A DNA stretch of 60,932 bases from positions 1-60,932 of the forward strand of contig CALXBL010000005.1 of NCBI GenBank assembly GCA_944386525.1. The letters run 5' to 3'. Under the pieces are notes generated by a model, which was not told the origin of the DNA, made no database searches, and saw nothing but the letters and a program-made list of their open reading frames with translations. Positions 1 to 7,696 of the stretch are shown piece after piece. Within the stretch, counting starts at the first letter, position 1, and the number at the start of each line of letters is the position of its first letter. This DNA is from an uncultured Ruminococcus sp. GTDB taxonomy: Bacteria > Bacillota > Clostridia > Oscillospirales > Ruminococcaceae. The position numbers and the translations under genes are program-made.

Positions 1-1167
1 TCTATCCCATCCTCTCTGATCTGGAGCGGTCAGCCTGAGAATTGGAATGAAAAGTATGTTGAGAATTCCGACCTCCATTGTACTATTGTTGGATATGGTA
101 ACGCCGACTTGGGTTGTGTATCTTCTCTTGCAAACACACTTATTTACTATGCAAAGGCTAAGGGTGTGGAAGCTTCTGATATATTTGCCGCTGAGGAGTC
201 TTACAAGACTGCTAAGGGTACAAACAGCGCCACAACTGAATACGGAAAGCAGGCTCTGTACCTTGCCAAGGAGCTTATCGACCGTGAGTGGGATTTGTTC
301 CGTGACGATATTGGTCTGGGCGCAGCAGATAAGAACTCTAACCTGGTTCGTCTCTGGGAGACAAAGCTTGTTCTTCCAAACGACGAGCGTGAAAACGGTC
401 AGGGCAAGGTTCTTGATGCAGCTCGCTACACTGGCGCAATGCCTAACGGCGACGTGATCAAGGACGGCGTAGCATTCGTTGATATCCGTTCTAACTATGA
501 GGAAAGCGAAATGTATCAGGCAGCTAAGGCTGACTACGATGCAACTGGCACAACTGATAACTACTACTTTACTCTCCACAGATTCTGGCATATGGGCGAT
601 GTTCTCATGGCACTTGGCACAATGTATGAGCTGTATCCTGATATGGCAATCGACCCTAAGGAAAGCTTGGAAGTTACAGAGAGCATAACTGTTAATGAAG
701 GCGAAACTGATACGATTGATACAAATAAGGAAGGCTGTACATTTGAATCGGCAGATCCTACAGTTGCTACTGTAGATGAAAATGGTGTTGTAACAGGTGT
801 AAGCGGCGGCGAGACTACAATTACTGTAACTTCACCAGATGGCGATACGGCAACTGTAACAGTCACTGTAATCGCAAAGACAACGACCACCACTACTACC
901 ACCACAACAACTACCACCACCACTACTACAACTACAACAACAGAGCCGTTTGAAGTACTGGTTGGAGATACAAACCTTGATGGGCTCATATCTATGGTAG
1001 ATATTGTGTATCTCAATAAGTATAATGCCGGAACTATCCAGTTTAATGAACGCCAGCTTCTGAATGCTGAGTGTGCGACTAACGGAAGAATTGATGCTAA
1101 CGACTCCATGGCACTTTTGATGTTCTTGGTAAGAAAGGTTGATAATCTTCCTATCAGCACAGTTTGA
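1..1167 (+). CDS. GH48 cellulase, C-terminal part, with Ig-like domain and dockerin (5' truncated)
   Basis: The reading frame is open from base 1, so the N-terminus lies outside the window. The first ~220 residues match the end of a family 48 processive cellulase: an SSLANTL stretch, then MPNGDVIKDG, DIRSNY and a terminal LHRFWHMGDVLMALGTMYE segment, equivalent to the family's HRFWAQADIAMA ending. A ~75-residue bacterial Ig-like (BIG2) domain follows, with its ATVDENGVVTGVSGGETTITV pattern spread over about 770-860. A pure Thr linker and a C-terminal type I dockerin (GDTNLDGLISMVDIVYLNKY, second loop near NGRIDANDS) complete it. GH48 enzymes release cellobiose from cellulose chain ends and are usually the dominant cellulosomal exoglucanase. 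The BIG2 insert between catalytic module and dockerin is less common. The dockerin has the VDIV signature, unlike the LDDA type found in several other proteins here. A GC-rich hairpin follows the stop. Confidence 0.93.
   Translation, partial: SIPSSLIWSGQPENWNEKYVENSDLHCTIVGYGNADLGCVSSLANTLIYYAKAKGVEASDIFAAEESYKTAKGTNSATTEYGKQALYLAKELIDREWDLFRDDIGLGAADKNSNLVRLWETKLVLPNDERENGQGKVLDAARYTGAMPNGDVIKDGVAFVDIRSNYEESEMYQAAKADYDATGTTDNYYFTLHRFWHMGDVLMALGTMYELYPDMAIDPKESLEVTESITVNEGETDTIDTNKEGCTFESADPTVATVDENGVVTGVSGGETTITVTSPDGDTATVTVTVIAKTTTTTTTTTTTTTTTTTTTTTEPFEVLVGDTNLDGLISMVDIVYLNKYNAGTIQFNERQLLNAECATNGRIDANDSMALLMFLVRKVDNLPISTV
886..944 (+). repeat. ACN-codon tract encoding a Thr linker in the GH48 protein
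   Basis: An uninterrupted run of ACA/ACC/ACT/ACG codons encodes about 20 threonines between the Ig-like domain and the dockerin. Such linkers are usually O-glycosylated, flexible spacers in Ruminococcus cellulosome proteins. The varied third bases argue against recent slippage of a single codon. Confidence 0.9.
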
Positions 1168-1190
1168 TGATTATTAACTGAATAAATAAC

Positions 1191-1220
1191 AGCGGGACTG
1201 GAATTTTCTCCAGTCCCGCT
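1191..1220 (+). terminator. Hairpin after the GH48 gene
   Basis: A perfect 12-bp stem (AGCGGGACTGGA with TCCAGTCCCGCT) around a 6-base loop lies 24 bases after the stop. The downstream T tract is weak, so it may stabilise mRNA as well as terminate. It also faces the 3' end of ispF on the other strand. Confidence 0.6.
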
Positions 1221-1253
1221 TTGCCGTATGTTAGTATAGGTTTTATCAGATTA

Positions 1254-1754
1254 TCATTTCGTAAGAGTATGCTGCTCAACAAGGATAGCTACACAATGAG
1301 CGGCAATGCCCTCTCCAGCACCGGTAAAGCCCAGCTTTTCCTCAGTAGTAGCTTTAACGCTGACACAGGATATGTCCGTCTCCAGAGCGTTGGCGATATT
1401 TTCACGTATAGCAGGTATAAAAGGCGCAAGCTTAGGCTTCTGGCAGAGTATGGTAGCGTCCACATTGCCAACGAGCCAGCCCTTCGCTTTTATAAGCTCC
1501 ATTACATGACCGAGAAGCTTGAGGCTGTCTGCGTTCTTGTAACGGGGGTCAGTATCGGGAAAGTGCTTGCCTATATCTCCGAGAGCAAGCGCACCCAGAA
1601 GGGAATCGGATATAGCATGGAGCAGAATGTCGGCGTCTGAGTGACCAAGCAATCCTTTTTCATAGGGGATATCAACCCCGCCCAGAATGAACTTTCTGCC
1701 CTCGCTAAGCCGGTGCACGTCGTATCCGTGCCCTATTCTGAAAGGTATATTCAT
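1254..1754 (-). CDS. ispF: 2-C-methyl-D-erythritol 2,4-cyclodiphosphate synthase
   Basis: A cytosolic enzyme of the non-mevalonate (MEP) isoprenoid pathway that cyclises CDP-methylerythritol 2-phosphate, releasing CMP. The 166-residue length is normal. The N-terminal [11 protein letters not shown] motif supplies the metal-binding Asp and His, [14 protein letters not shown] carries the third metal ligand, and [17 protein letters not shown] is the conserved C-terminal signature. The start overlaps the ispD stop by four bases (ATGA), so the two are translationally coupled, as is usual for ispDF in Firmicutes. Confidence 0.96.
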   Translation of the reverse strand: MNIPFRIGHGYDVHRLSEGRKFILGGVDIPYEKGLLGHSDADILLHAISDSLLGALALGDIGKHFPDTDPRYKNADSLKLLGHVMELIKAKGWLVGNVDATILCQKPKLAPFIPAIRENIANALETDISCVSVKATTEEKLGFTGAGEGIAAHCVAILVEQHTLTK

Positions 1755-2452
1755 ACTTCGGAAACCTCCTTATTAAGTCTTTTGAGCAGCAGCTCTGCAA
1801 TTTCAATATCCTCAGGTGTAGTAATTTTTATATTTGTGTAGTCGCCGTCAGTTATATAGACCTTACAGCCTATAGCCTCAGCAAGTTGGCAGTCATCGGT
1901 GAAATCAAGCTCGTGATCTACAGCAAACTGAACAGCTTTCATGTAAACTTCTTTCTTGAAAATCTGAGGAGTTTGTGTAATATAAAGGCTGGGCCTGTAT
2001 GGTGTATCGGTAATAATGTTGTCGTTTACAATTTTGATGGTGTCTTTTACAGGAACGCCTAAGGTCGCACCGCCGAATACAGCTGCGTCCCTGATAGTTT
2101 TTTCAATATGCGATGTCCTGACAAGCGGTCTTGCGCCATCGTGAATAGCGACGAGCTTAGTCTCCGGAGAGACCTCTTTAAGACCCTTCATAACGCTTGC
2201 CTGACGGGTATCGCCGCCGGAGGTGATAGTTTTAAGCTTGGTGATGCCGCATTTTTTAGCAGTCTCTCTAAGTGCGTCGTGGTCGCACGGACGAGCCACA
2301 ACGATAATCTCAGCTATACGCTCACACTTTTCAAAGGCAAGCATAGACATACCTGCAACATTTGTATTTCCTAACGGCAGCAAAATCTTATTTTGTCCCT
2401 GCATACGTGAGGCATTGCCGGCGCATACAAGGATAGCTGAAGTATCCTGCAT
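1751..2452 (-). CDS. ispD: 2-C-methyl-D-erythritol 4-phosphate cytidylyltransferase
   Basis: Transfers CMP from CTP to methylerythritol 4-phosphate, the step before the IspE kinase in the MEP pathway. The 233-residue protein opens with [22 protein letters not shown], a variant of the nucleotidyltransferase glycine-rich/Lys loop in which the family's usual AAAGxGxRM appears as [18 protein letters not shown] and the GVPVKDTIK motif are conserved, as is TDDCQLAE near the C-terminus. A T-tailed hairpin sits about 20 bases upstream, between rex and this gene, so expression relies either on read-through from the rex operon or on a promoter inside rex. Confidence 0.95.
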   Translation of the reverse strand: MQDTSAILVCAGNASRMQGQNKILLPLGNTNVAGMSMLAFEKCERIAEIIVVARPCDHDALRETAKKCGITKLKTITSGGDTRQASVMKGLKEVSPETKLVAIHDGARPLVRTSHIEKTIRDAAVFGGATLGVPVKDTIKIVNDNIITDTPYRPSLYITQTPQIFKKEVYMKAVQFAVDHELDFTDDCQLAEAIGCKVYITDGDYTNIKITTPEDIEIAELLLKRLNKEVSEV

Positions 2453-2470
2453 GATATTTTCCCTTTCTCT

Positions 2471-2511
2471 AAAAAAAGGGCAGCTGTAGCTTATATGGTG
2501 TACAGCCGCCT
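2471..2511 (-). terminator. Intrinsic terminator between rex and ispD
   Basis: Read on the minus strand, an 11-bp stem with one G-U wobble (AGGCGGCTGTA with TACAGCTGCCC) is followed by a run of seven T. It ends only ~20 bases before the ispD start, so it separates the Rex operon from ispDF or attenuates read-through. Confidence 0.75.
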
Positions 2512-2555
2512 TAATATAAGGTCATCTCTTGACGATAAGGCAGGTTAAATTCGCC

Positions 2556-3191
2556 TTAGTCCTCATCTTTGGGCATTCTGTAGGAGAGCGTCATAAGACT
2601 ATCTCCAAGATGCACATTTTCTACCTGGAACTGACATCTGTCAACGTCAAGGTCACAATGGCTGAAATTCCAGAACCCTTTCACACCCAGTGCAGTGAGT
2701 ATGTCGGCAGTTTCCTGAGCAGCTTCCTGTGGGATGCAGAGCACCGCAATGAGAGGCTCAGTTTCCCTGCAAAATTGCTCCAGTGAGTCCATATGCTGCA
2801 CTGTAAAGCCAGCGATCTCGCTGCCGCAAATGTTGTGGTCGATATCGAAGATACCTGTCAGCCTGAAGCCATATGCGCAAAAGTCAATATTCGCAGCAAT
2901 AACTTTTCCTAAGTTACCAGCACCAACTATAATGGCAGAACGGCTTTTATTCAGACCGATTATAAGCTTAAGCTGCCGGCGCAGAGCTGCTACGTTGTAG
3001 CCGTAGCCCTGCTGTCCGAACTCACCAAAGCAGTTAAGATCCTGGCGTATCTGTGAGGCAGTAAGCCCAAGCTGAATTCCCAGTTCTCTTGAAGATGTAC
3101 GTTCAATTCCCTGGGATTCCAGCTGCGACAGATAGCGGTAATATCTTGGCAGCCTGCGGATGACAGATTCAGAGATAGACGCCTTTTGCAT
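2556..3191 (-). CDS. rex: Redox-sensing transcriptional repressor Rex
   Basis: A 211-residue NADH/NAD+ sensor. The N-terminal winged helix includes SVIRRLPRYYRYL and the SSRELGIQLGLTASQIRQDL recognition region, followed by the FGEFGQQGYGYNV linker typical of Rex. A Rossmann fold with VGAGNLGKVIAANI binds NAD(H), and the C-terminal segment ends ENVHLGDSLMTLSY. High NADH releases Rex from TTGTGAA-type operators to derepress fermentation genes. It lies 27 bases after icd and probably belongs to an acn-traX-icd-rex operon, whose promoter carries a Rex-like box at 7327-7344. This suggests autoregulation. Confidence 0.97.
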   Translation of the reverse strand: MQKASISESVIRRLPRYYRYLSQLESQGIERTSSRELGIQLGLTASQIRQDLNCFGEFGQQGYGYNVAALRRQLKLIIGLNKSRSAIIVGAGNLGKVIAANIDFCAYGFRLTGIFDIDHNICGSEIAGFTVQHMDSLEQFCRETEPLIAVLCIPQEAAQETADILTALGVKGFWNFSHCDLDVDRCQFQVENVHLGDSLMTLSYRMPKDED

Positions 3192-3218
3192 AGGTTTATA
3201 CCTCGCTTACCGAGGTCA

Positions 3219-4436
3219 TTACTGCATCATAGCAGCAAGTCTCTCGTTGATTGCTTCCAGGAATTCCTTGGAGTTGACTTTCTTCTTATTTTCCAGCTTG
3301 GAGATAAGATAGAGGTCACCAGTCATAATGCCGTCCTCGATAGTGCTGAGGGTAGCCTTTTCCAGCTTATCAGCAAAAGCCATCAGCTCAGGCAGGTTAT
3401 CAAGCTCGCCTCTCTTGCGCAGAGCGCCGCTCCATGCGAAGATAGTAGCAACGGAGTTTGTGGAGGTTTCCTCGCCCTTCTGGTACTTATAGTAGTGCCG
3501 CTGAACAGTGCCGTGAGCAGCTTCATACTCATAGATGCCGTCTGGTGATACCAGAACGGATGTCATCATAGCAAGGCTGCCGTAGGCAGTGGAAACCATG
3601 TCGGACATAACGTCGCCATCGTAGTTCTTGCAAGCCCAGATATAGCCGCCGTTTGAACGGATAACACGGGCAACAGCGTCGTCGATAAGTGTGTAGAAGT
3701 ATTCAATGCCTGCAGCCTCGAACTTCTCCTTATACTCAGCGTCGTAGATCTCCTGGAAAATATCCTTGAATGTGTGGTCATACTGTTTGGAGATAGTATC
3801 CTTAGTAGCAAACCATACGTCCTGCTTGAGGTCGAGACCGTAGTTGAAGCAGGCTCTTGCGAAGCCGGCTATAGAATTCTTCTTGTTGTGGAGGCCCTGA
3901 ACGATACCGTCAGTGTCATTGAAGTCGAAGATAAGCTGACGAGTCTCATTGCCCTGAGCGTCGGTCACAACCAGCTCAGCCTTACTGCCCTGAGAAACCT
4001 TCATTTCGGTATTTTTATAAACGTCACCGTAAGCGTGACGAGCAATAGTGATAGGTTTTGTCCATGTGGGAATATAAGGCTCAATGCCTTTAACAAGGAT
4101 AGGCGTACGGAAAACGGTGCCATCGAGAATAGCACGAATAGTACCGTTAGGGCTCTTCCACATCTGGGAGAGGTTGTACTCGGGCATTCTTGCAGCGTTT
4201 GGAGTGATAGTAGCGCACTTTACAGCGACGCCGTACTTCTTGGTAGCCTCTGCGCTGTCGATAGTTACCTGATCTTTAGTCTGTTCACGGTATTCAAGGC
4301 CCAGATCGTAGTATTCAGTTTTCAGGTCAACATAAGGTGTCAGCAGGATGTCCTTTATCCACTGCCACAGGATTCGGGTCATTTCGTCGCCGTCCATTTC
4401 AACGAGCGGTGTTATCATCTGAATTTTGTTTGCCAT
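3219..4436 (-). CDS. icd: NADP-dependent isocitrate dehydrogenase (eukaryote-like type)
   Basis: Oxidises isocitrate to 2-oxoglutarate and CO2, feeding glutamate synthesis in an organism with a partial TCA cycle. The 405-residue length and the motifs [34 protein letters not shown] and [12 protein letters not shown] match the homodimeric, cytosolic-eukaryote-like class rather than the E. coli class. The Asp pair for Mg2+ is in [10 protein letters not shown]. It starts 26 bases after the TraX-like gene and ends 27 bases before rex, consistent with one transcript. Biosynthetic pairing with aconitase in the same operon supports the role. Confidence 0.96.
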   Translation of the reverse strand: MANKIQMITPLVEMDGDEMTRILWQWIKDILLTPYVDLKTEYYDLGLEYREQTKDQVTIDSAEATKKYGVAVKCATITPNAARMPEYNLSQMWKSPNGTIRAILDGTVFRTPILVKGIEPYIPTWTKPITIARHAYGDVYKNTEMKVSQGSKAELVVTDAQGNETRQLIFDFNDTDGIVQGLHNKKNSIAGFARACFNYGLDLKQDVWFATKDTISKQYDHTFKDIFQEIYDAEYKEKFEAAGIEYFYTLIDDAVARVIRSNGGYIWACKNYDGDVMSDMVSTAYGSLAMMTSVLVSPDGIYEYEAAHGTVQRHYYKYQKGEETSTNSVATIFAWSGALRKRGELDNLPELMAFADKLEKATLSTIEDGIMTGDLYLISKLENKKKVNSKEFLEAINERLAAMMQ

Positions 4437-4462
4437 TGGAAAAATCCTCCTCTAATAAGAAA

Positions 4463-5194
4463 TTATAATACGATCCATCTCAGCACACCGAGAACAGCCA
4501 GGTGTGCCGGATAGAAAATATAAAAGAACCATTTGTGAAAGGAGTGCTTGCTGCCGGGTTTGCCGTTGTAGCAGAACTGTATTAGGAAAGGCACCATAAA
4601 GATGCCGGTCATCCACAGACCGCTCCACCATGGGTCAGACGTAAAATTCATAAGGCAGCAGCCAACCGCCACACAGGAAAATGAGATCCATTTTTGTTTT
4701 GGGCCATCTCTGTATATAAACAGGAACAGACACCACAGGACATCAAATACAGGCCAGTCGCCAAAGAGCGACAATATACACAGACCTATAACGCACAAAA
4801 CTTTTATTGGCGTCGGGAATTTGCCCTTATCCCATATCCATATTGCGATCAGACCCAGCAGCAGAGTATAAAGTACTCCGAAGAACGGCAGGATGATCAC
4901 GCTGCCATTTTCTATTACTACCGGCAGACTGCCAAACTCAAAATACACAAAGGGCACCCACGAGAGCAGGGCAAACAGTCCGAGTCTTAGAGCATACTTT
5001 TTAACATCTTTGGTGTAGTAATAACCTTCAGCTACGAAGTACGCCATGGTAGGACCCGTAAGCCTGCCGATAAAGTGCATTACCTGCCCTAAAACCGATT
5101 CCGTAGGCACAAAAGCCCATGCGATATGGTCGATCAGCATTGCTATTATAACTAAATATTTAAGCTGGTTGCGGTTTAAGGAAAAACGTGTCAT
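4463..5194 (-). CDS. TraX-family integral membrane protein
   Basis: A 243-residue polytopic protein with about eight hydrophobic segments. The N-terminal NQLKYLVIIAMLIDHIAWAF, the GRLTGPTMAYFVAEGYYYT stretch and the C-terminal FYIFYPAHLAVLG match TraX. TraX was named for acetylating F-pilin, but the wider family in Clostridia is of unknown function and probably acylates surface or secreted substrates. There is no pilus locus here. It is embedded between aconitase and isocitrate dehydrogenase genes (107 and 26 bases away), so it is likely co-transcribed, but no functional link is obvious. Confidence 0.88.
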   Translation of the reverse strand: MTRFSLNRNQLKYLVIIAMLIDHIAWAFVPTESVLGQVMHFIGRLTGPTMAYFVAEGYYYTKDVKKYALRLGLFALLSWVPFVYFEFGSLPVVIENGSVIILPFFGVLYTLLLGLIAIWIWDKGKFPTPIKVLCVIGLCILSLFGDWPVFDVLWCLFLFIYRDGPKQKWISFSCVAVGCCLMNFTSDPWWSGLWMTGIFMVPFLIQFCYNGKPGSKHSFHKWFFYIFYPAHLAVLGVLRWIVL

Positions 5195-5300
5195 TGTACA
5201 AATCTCCTAATTCAGCAGCTTTATAACGAGTTCAATAACGAATTCGAATATATCGCCAATAATATCTGAGATGCTGAAGCGTCGTTTTCTTGACATTATT

Positions 5301-7241
5301 TTACTTATTCAAAGAATCACGTGTATAGTCAAGCAGACCGCCGGCAAGGATAATGTCCTTAGCTCTGCCGGTAAGCTCACAGAGAACGGGAATATTTTCG
5401 CCTGTAGTCTTATTGACAAGAGTGAGTGTAGTCTCACCTGCTGCAACCTTGGCACGGATATCGCTGAGCTCCAGAACATCGCCCTGAGAGATCTTGTCGT
5501 AGTCGCTTTCATTTACAAATGTCAGAGGCAGGATACCTGCGTTTACGAGATTAGCACGGTGGATTCTTGCGAAGCTCTTAACGAGAACAGCCTTAACGCC
5601 CAGATATAGTGGAGCAAGTGCAGCGTGCTCACGTGATGAACCCTGACCGTAGTTAGAACCGCCAACGATAATGCTCTTGCCCATTTCCTTGGCACGAGCC
5701 GGGAAATCTGTATCACATACAGTAAAGCAGTGCTGAGAGATAGCCGGGATATTTGATCTCAGTGGCAGGATCTTTGCACCGGCAGGCATAATGTGGTCGG
5801 TAGTGATATTGTCACCAACCTTCAGTGAGCAGCCTGCCTCGATAGTTTCATCAAGAGGAGCAGTTTCCGGGAAAGGCTTGATATTCGGACCACGGAGGAT
5901 CTCAACGCTGTCCATATCAGCTTCATCTACAGGGAGAACAATCATATTGTCGTTTACCTTGAATTTTTCGGGGAGCTGGAACTCAGGCATTTCGCCCAGT
6001 TCTCTTGGGTCGGAAAGGTAGCCTGTTATAGCGGAATACGCAGCCAGTTCAGGAGAAACCAGATAGATCTGACCGTCCTTAGTTCCGGAGCGTCCGAGGA
6101 AGTTTCTGTTGAAAGTTCTCAGGGAAATACCGCCGGAATTAGGAGCCTGACCCATACCGATACAAGGACCGCAGGCGCTTTCGAGAATTCTTGCGCCGGC
6201 GTCGATCATAATGCTCAGCAGACCCATGTCAGCCATCATATTGAGTACCTGCTTTGAGCCAGGAGCTATAGCCAAAGAAACGTCGGGATGAACAGTTTTG
6301 CCCTTGAGGATGTGAGCGACCTTCATCATATCCAGCAGAGAGGAGTTTGTACAAGAACCGATACAAACCTGATCTACCTTCAGCTTGCCTATTTCAGCTA
6401 CGGATTTTACATTATCCGGAGAATGAGGACAGGCAGCCAGCGGAACAAGCTCACTGAGGTTGATCTCAACTATTTCGTCATACACAGCGTCCTCATCAGC
6501 AGCCAGAGGAGTCCATACCTCACCTCTGCCCTGAGCTTCCAGGAACTGCTTTGTAACCTCATCGGAAGGGAAGATAGATGTAGTAGCACCCAGCTCTGCG
6601 CCCATATTGGTGATAGTAGCTCTTTCGGGAACGGAGAGGCTCTTAACTCCCTCGCCGCAGTATTCGATGACCTTGCCAACGCCGCCTTTAACGGACAGTC
6701 TCTTGAGGACTTCAAGGATAACGTCCTTAGCAGCTACCCAGGGAGAAAGCTTACCTGTCAGCTCAACCTTAACTACCTTGGGGCAGGTGATGTAATATGT
6801 ACCGCCGCCCATAGCAACAGCAACGTCCAGACCGCCGGCGCCCATAGCGATCATACCAATACCGCCGCCTGTGGGAGTGTGGCTGTCGGAGCCGATAAGA
6901 GTTTTGCCCGGAACACCAAAGCGCTCAAGGTGTACCTGATGACAAATACCATTGCCGGGACGTGAGAAATAAATACCGTGTTTTTTGGCAACGCTGCCGA
7001 TAAAGCGGTGGTCGTCTGCATTTTCAAAGCCGCTCTGGAGAGTGTTATGGTCGATGTAAGCCACACTGCGCTCGGTCTTTACACGCGGAACACCCATAGC
7101 CTCAAATTCGAGATAAGCCATTGTGCCGGTAGCGTCCTGTGTGAGAGTCTGGTCAATGCGGATTCCTATCTCCTCGCCCTTGATCATTTCGCCCTCTACA
7201 AGGTGTGCGCCGAGGATTTTTTCTGTCAGGGTCATACCCAT
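5301..7241 (-). CDS. acn: Aconitate hydratase
   Basis: Interconverts citrate and isocitrate through a [4Fe-4S] cluster. Cluster ligands are visible in GSCTNSS and ACGPCIGMGQAPNS, the substrate loop in GSDSHTPTGGGIGM, and the swivel domain in NYGQGSSREHAAL. At 646 residues it is the short clostridial class, related to homoaconitase/LeuC and smaller than ~890-residue AcnA. I place the start at the ATG (MGMTLTEK) nine bases after GAAAGGA. The frame stays open upstream, but that part would include the promoter. A TTGACA-N17-TACAAT promoter precedes it and overlaps a Rex-type operator, so it is probably redox-controlled with icd and rex. Confidence 0.94.
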   Translation of the reverse strand: MGMTLTEKILGAHLVEGEMIKGEEIGIRIDQTLTQDATGTMAYLEFEAMGVPRVKTERSVAYIDHNTLQSGFENADDHRFIGSVAKKHGIYFSRPGNGICHQVHLERFGVPGKTLIGSDSHTPTGGGIGMIAMGAGGLDVAVAMGGGTYYITCPKVVKVELTGKLSPWVAAKDVILEVLKRLSVKGGVGKVIEYCGEGVKSLSVPERATITNMGAELGATTSIFPSDEVTKQFLEAQGRGEVWTPLAADEDAVYDEIVEINLSELVPLAACPHSPDNVKSVAEIGKLKVDQVCIGSCTNSSLLDMMKVAHILKGKTVHPDVSLAIAPGSKQVLNMMADMGLLSIMIDAGARILESACGPCIGMGQAPNSGGISLRTFNRNFLGRSGTKDGQIYLVSPELAAYSAITGYLSDPRELGEMPEFQLPEKFKVNDNMIVLPVDEADMDSVEILRGPNIKPFPETAPLDETIEAGCSLKVGDNITTDHIMPAGAKILPLRSNIPAISQHCFTVCDTDFPARAKEMGKSIIVGGSNYGQGSSREHAALAPLYLGVKAVLVKSFARIHRANLVNAGILPLTFVNESDYDKISQGDVLELSDIRAKVAAGETTLTLVNKTTGENIPVLCELTGRAKDIILAGGLLDYTRDSLNK

Positions 7242-7304
7242 GTCCATCATTCCTTTCGAAATTTCTTTTGATATAAATGCAGATACTTTCCGCATATATA
7301 TATT

Positions 7305-7333
7305 ATTGTACCAACTAAGAGGCTGTTTGTCAA
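7305..7333 (-). promoter_or_regulatory. Sigma-A promoter of the acn-traX-icd-rex operon
   Basis: On the minus strand TTGACA (7333-7328) and TACAAT (7310-7305) are 17 bases apart. The -35 box lies inside the Rex-like palindrome, so Rex binding would block RNA polymerase. Confidence 0.8.
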
Positions 7334-7344
7334 GAAATTCACAA
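7327..7344. promoter_or_regulatory. Rex operator (TTGTCAA-GAAA-TTCACAA)
   Basis: An 18-base inverted repeat with 7-4-7 spacing fits the Rex consensus TTGTGAA-N4-TTCACAA with one mismatch between arms. It overlaps the -35 box of the acn promoter, and rex itself is the fourth gene of the downstream operon. Confidence 0.75.
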
Positions 7345-7411
7345 AGATTTATTCCCGAAAACAGAAAAAACAAATTGGAAAAGGTGTGTATAATGAAAGG
7401 AGTGGTTTCCT

Positions 7412-7612
7412 GTGGGGGAGTGTGTACCAGAGAACTTACAGCTGCTTTATTCGCTCAGCCGGATAGAATCTGAGAAGAGCGTGGAAGAGATGTCGTTTAT
7501 TTGCAGACGGATAATGCGAACTCCAAAGGAACAGCAGCTTCAGGATAAGAAACACCGCTGCGCACTTGAGGAAATTTTGGAGAAAAAGCAAAGAATTATA
7601 GATATTGATTGA
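7412..7612 (+). CDS. Small hypothetical protein (66 aa)
   Basis: A GTG start follows AAAGGAG with a 9-base gap, an excellent ribosome site that makes this a credible gene. The product is charged and mostly helical, rich in Glu, Lys and Arg at the C-terminus (EEILEKKQRI), without a signal peptide or membrane segment. I do not recognise a family. Its last codons overlap the -35 box of the downstream GH95 promoter. A TATAAT lies just upstream, but too close to the ribosome site to serve as its promoter. Confidence 0.5.
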   Translation: MGECVPENLQLLYSLSRIESEKSVEEMSFICRRIMRTPKEQQLQDKKHRCALEEILEKKQRIIDID

Positions 7613-7637
7613 TTTTTGAAAAGGAATATGTTATAAT
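7609..7637 (+). promoter_or_regulatory. Sigma-A promoter of the GH95-GH26 pair
   Basis: TTGATT (7609-7614) and TATAAT (7632-7637) are 17 bases apart, about 60 bases upstream of the GH95 start. Confidence 0.75.
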
Positions 7638-7696
7638 TAGAGAGAATGACTGTTAAAGGTTTGGGGAAAATCGACTTATGAGAGGAGAATGTAATT

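Noticed and set aside
564..1160. Minus-strand frame with a long Val run opposite the GH48 Thr linker
   Set aside because: It is the complement of ACN codons (poly-Val); no ribosome site, and the plus-strand frame encodes clear domains. The same applies to 34192-34428, 57281-57493 and 57851-58282.
3774..4514. Plus-strand frame of 246 codons opposite icd
   Set aside because: Shadow of isocitrate dehydrogenase; no start signals or known domains.
7242..7373. Longer aconitase start
   Set aside because: The upstream frame spans the promoter and the Rex box; the ATG at 7241 has a well-spaced GAAAGGA.
7387..7394. TATAAT at 7389-7394 as promoter of the small ORF at 7412
   Set aside because: Transcription would start within its ribosome site and there is no -35 box at the right distance.
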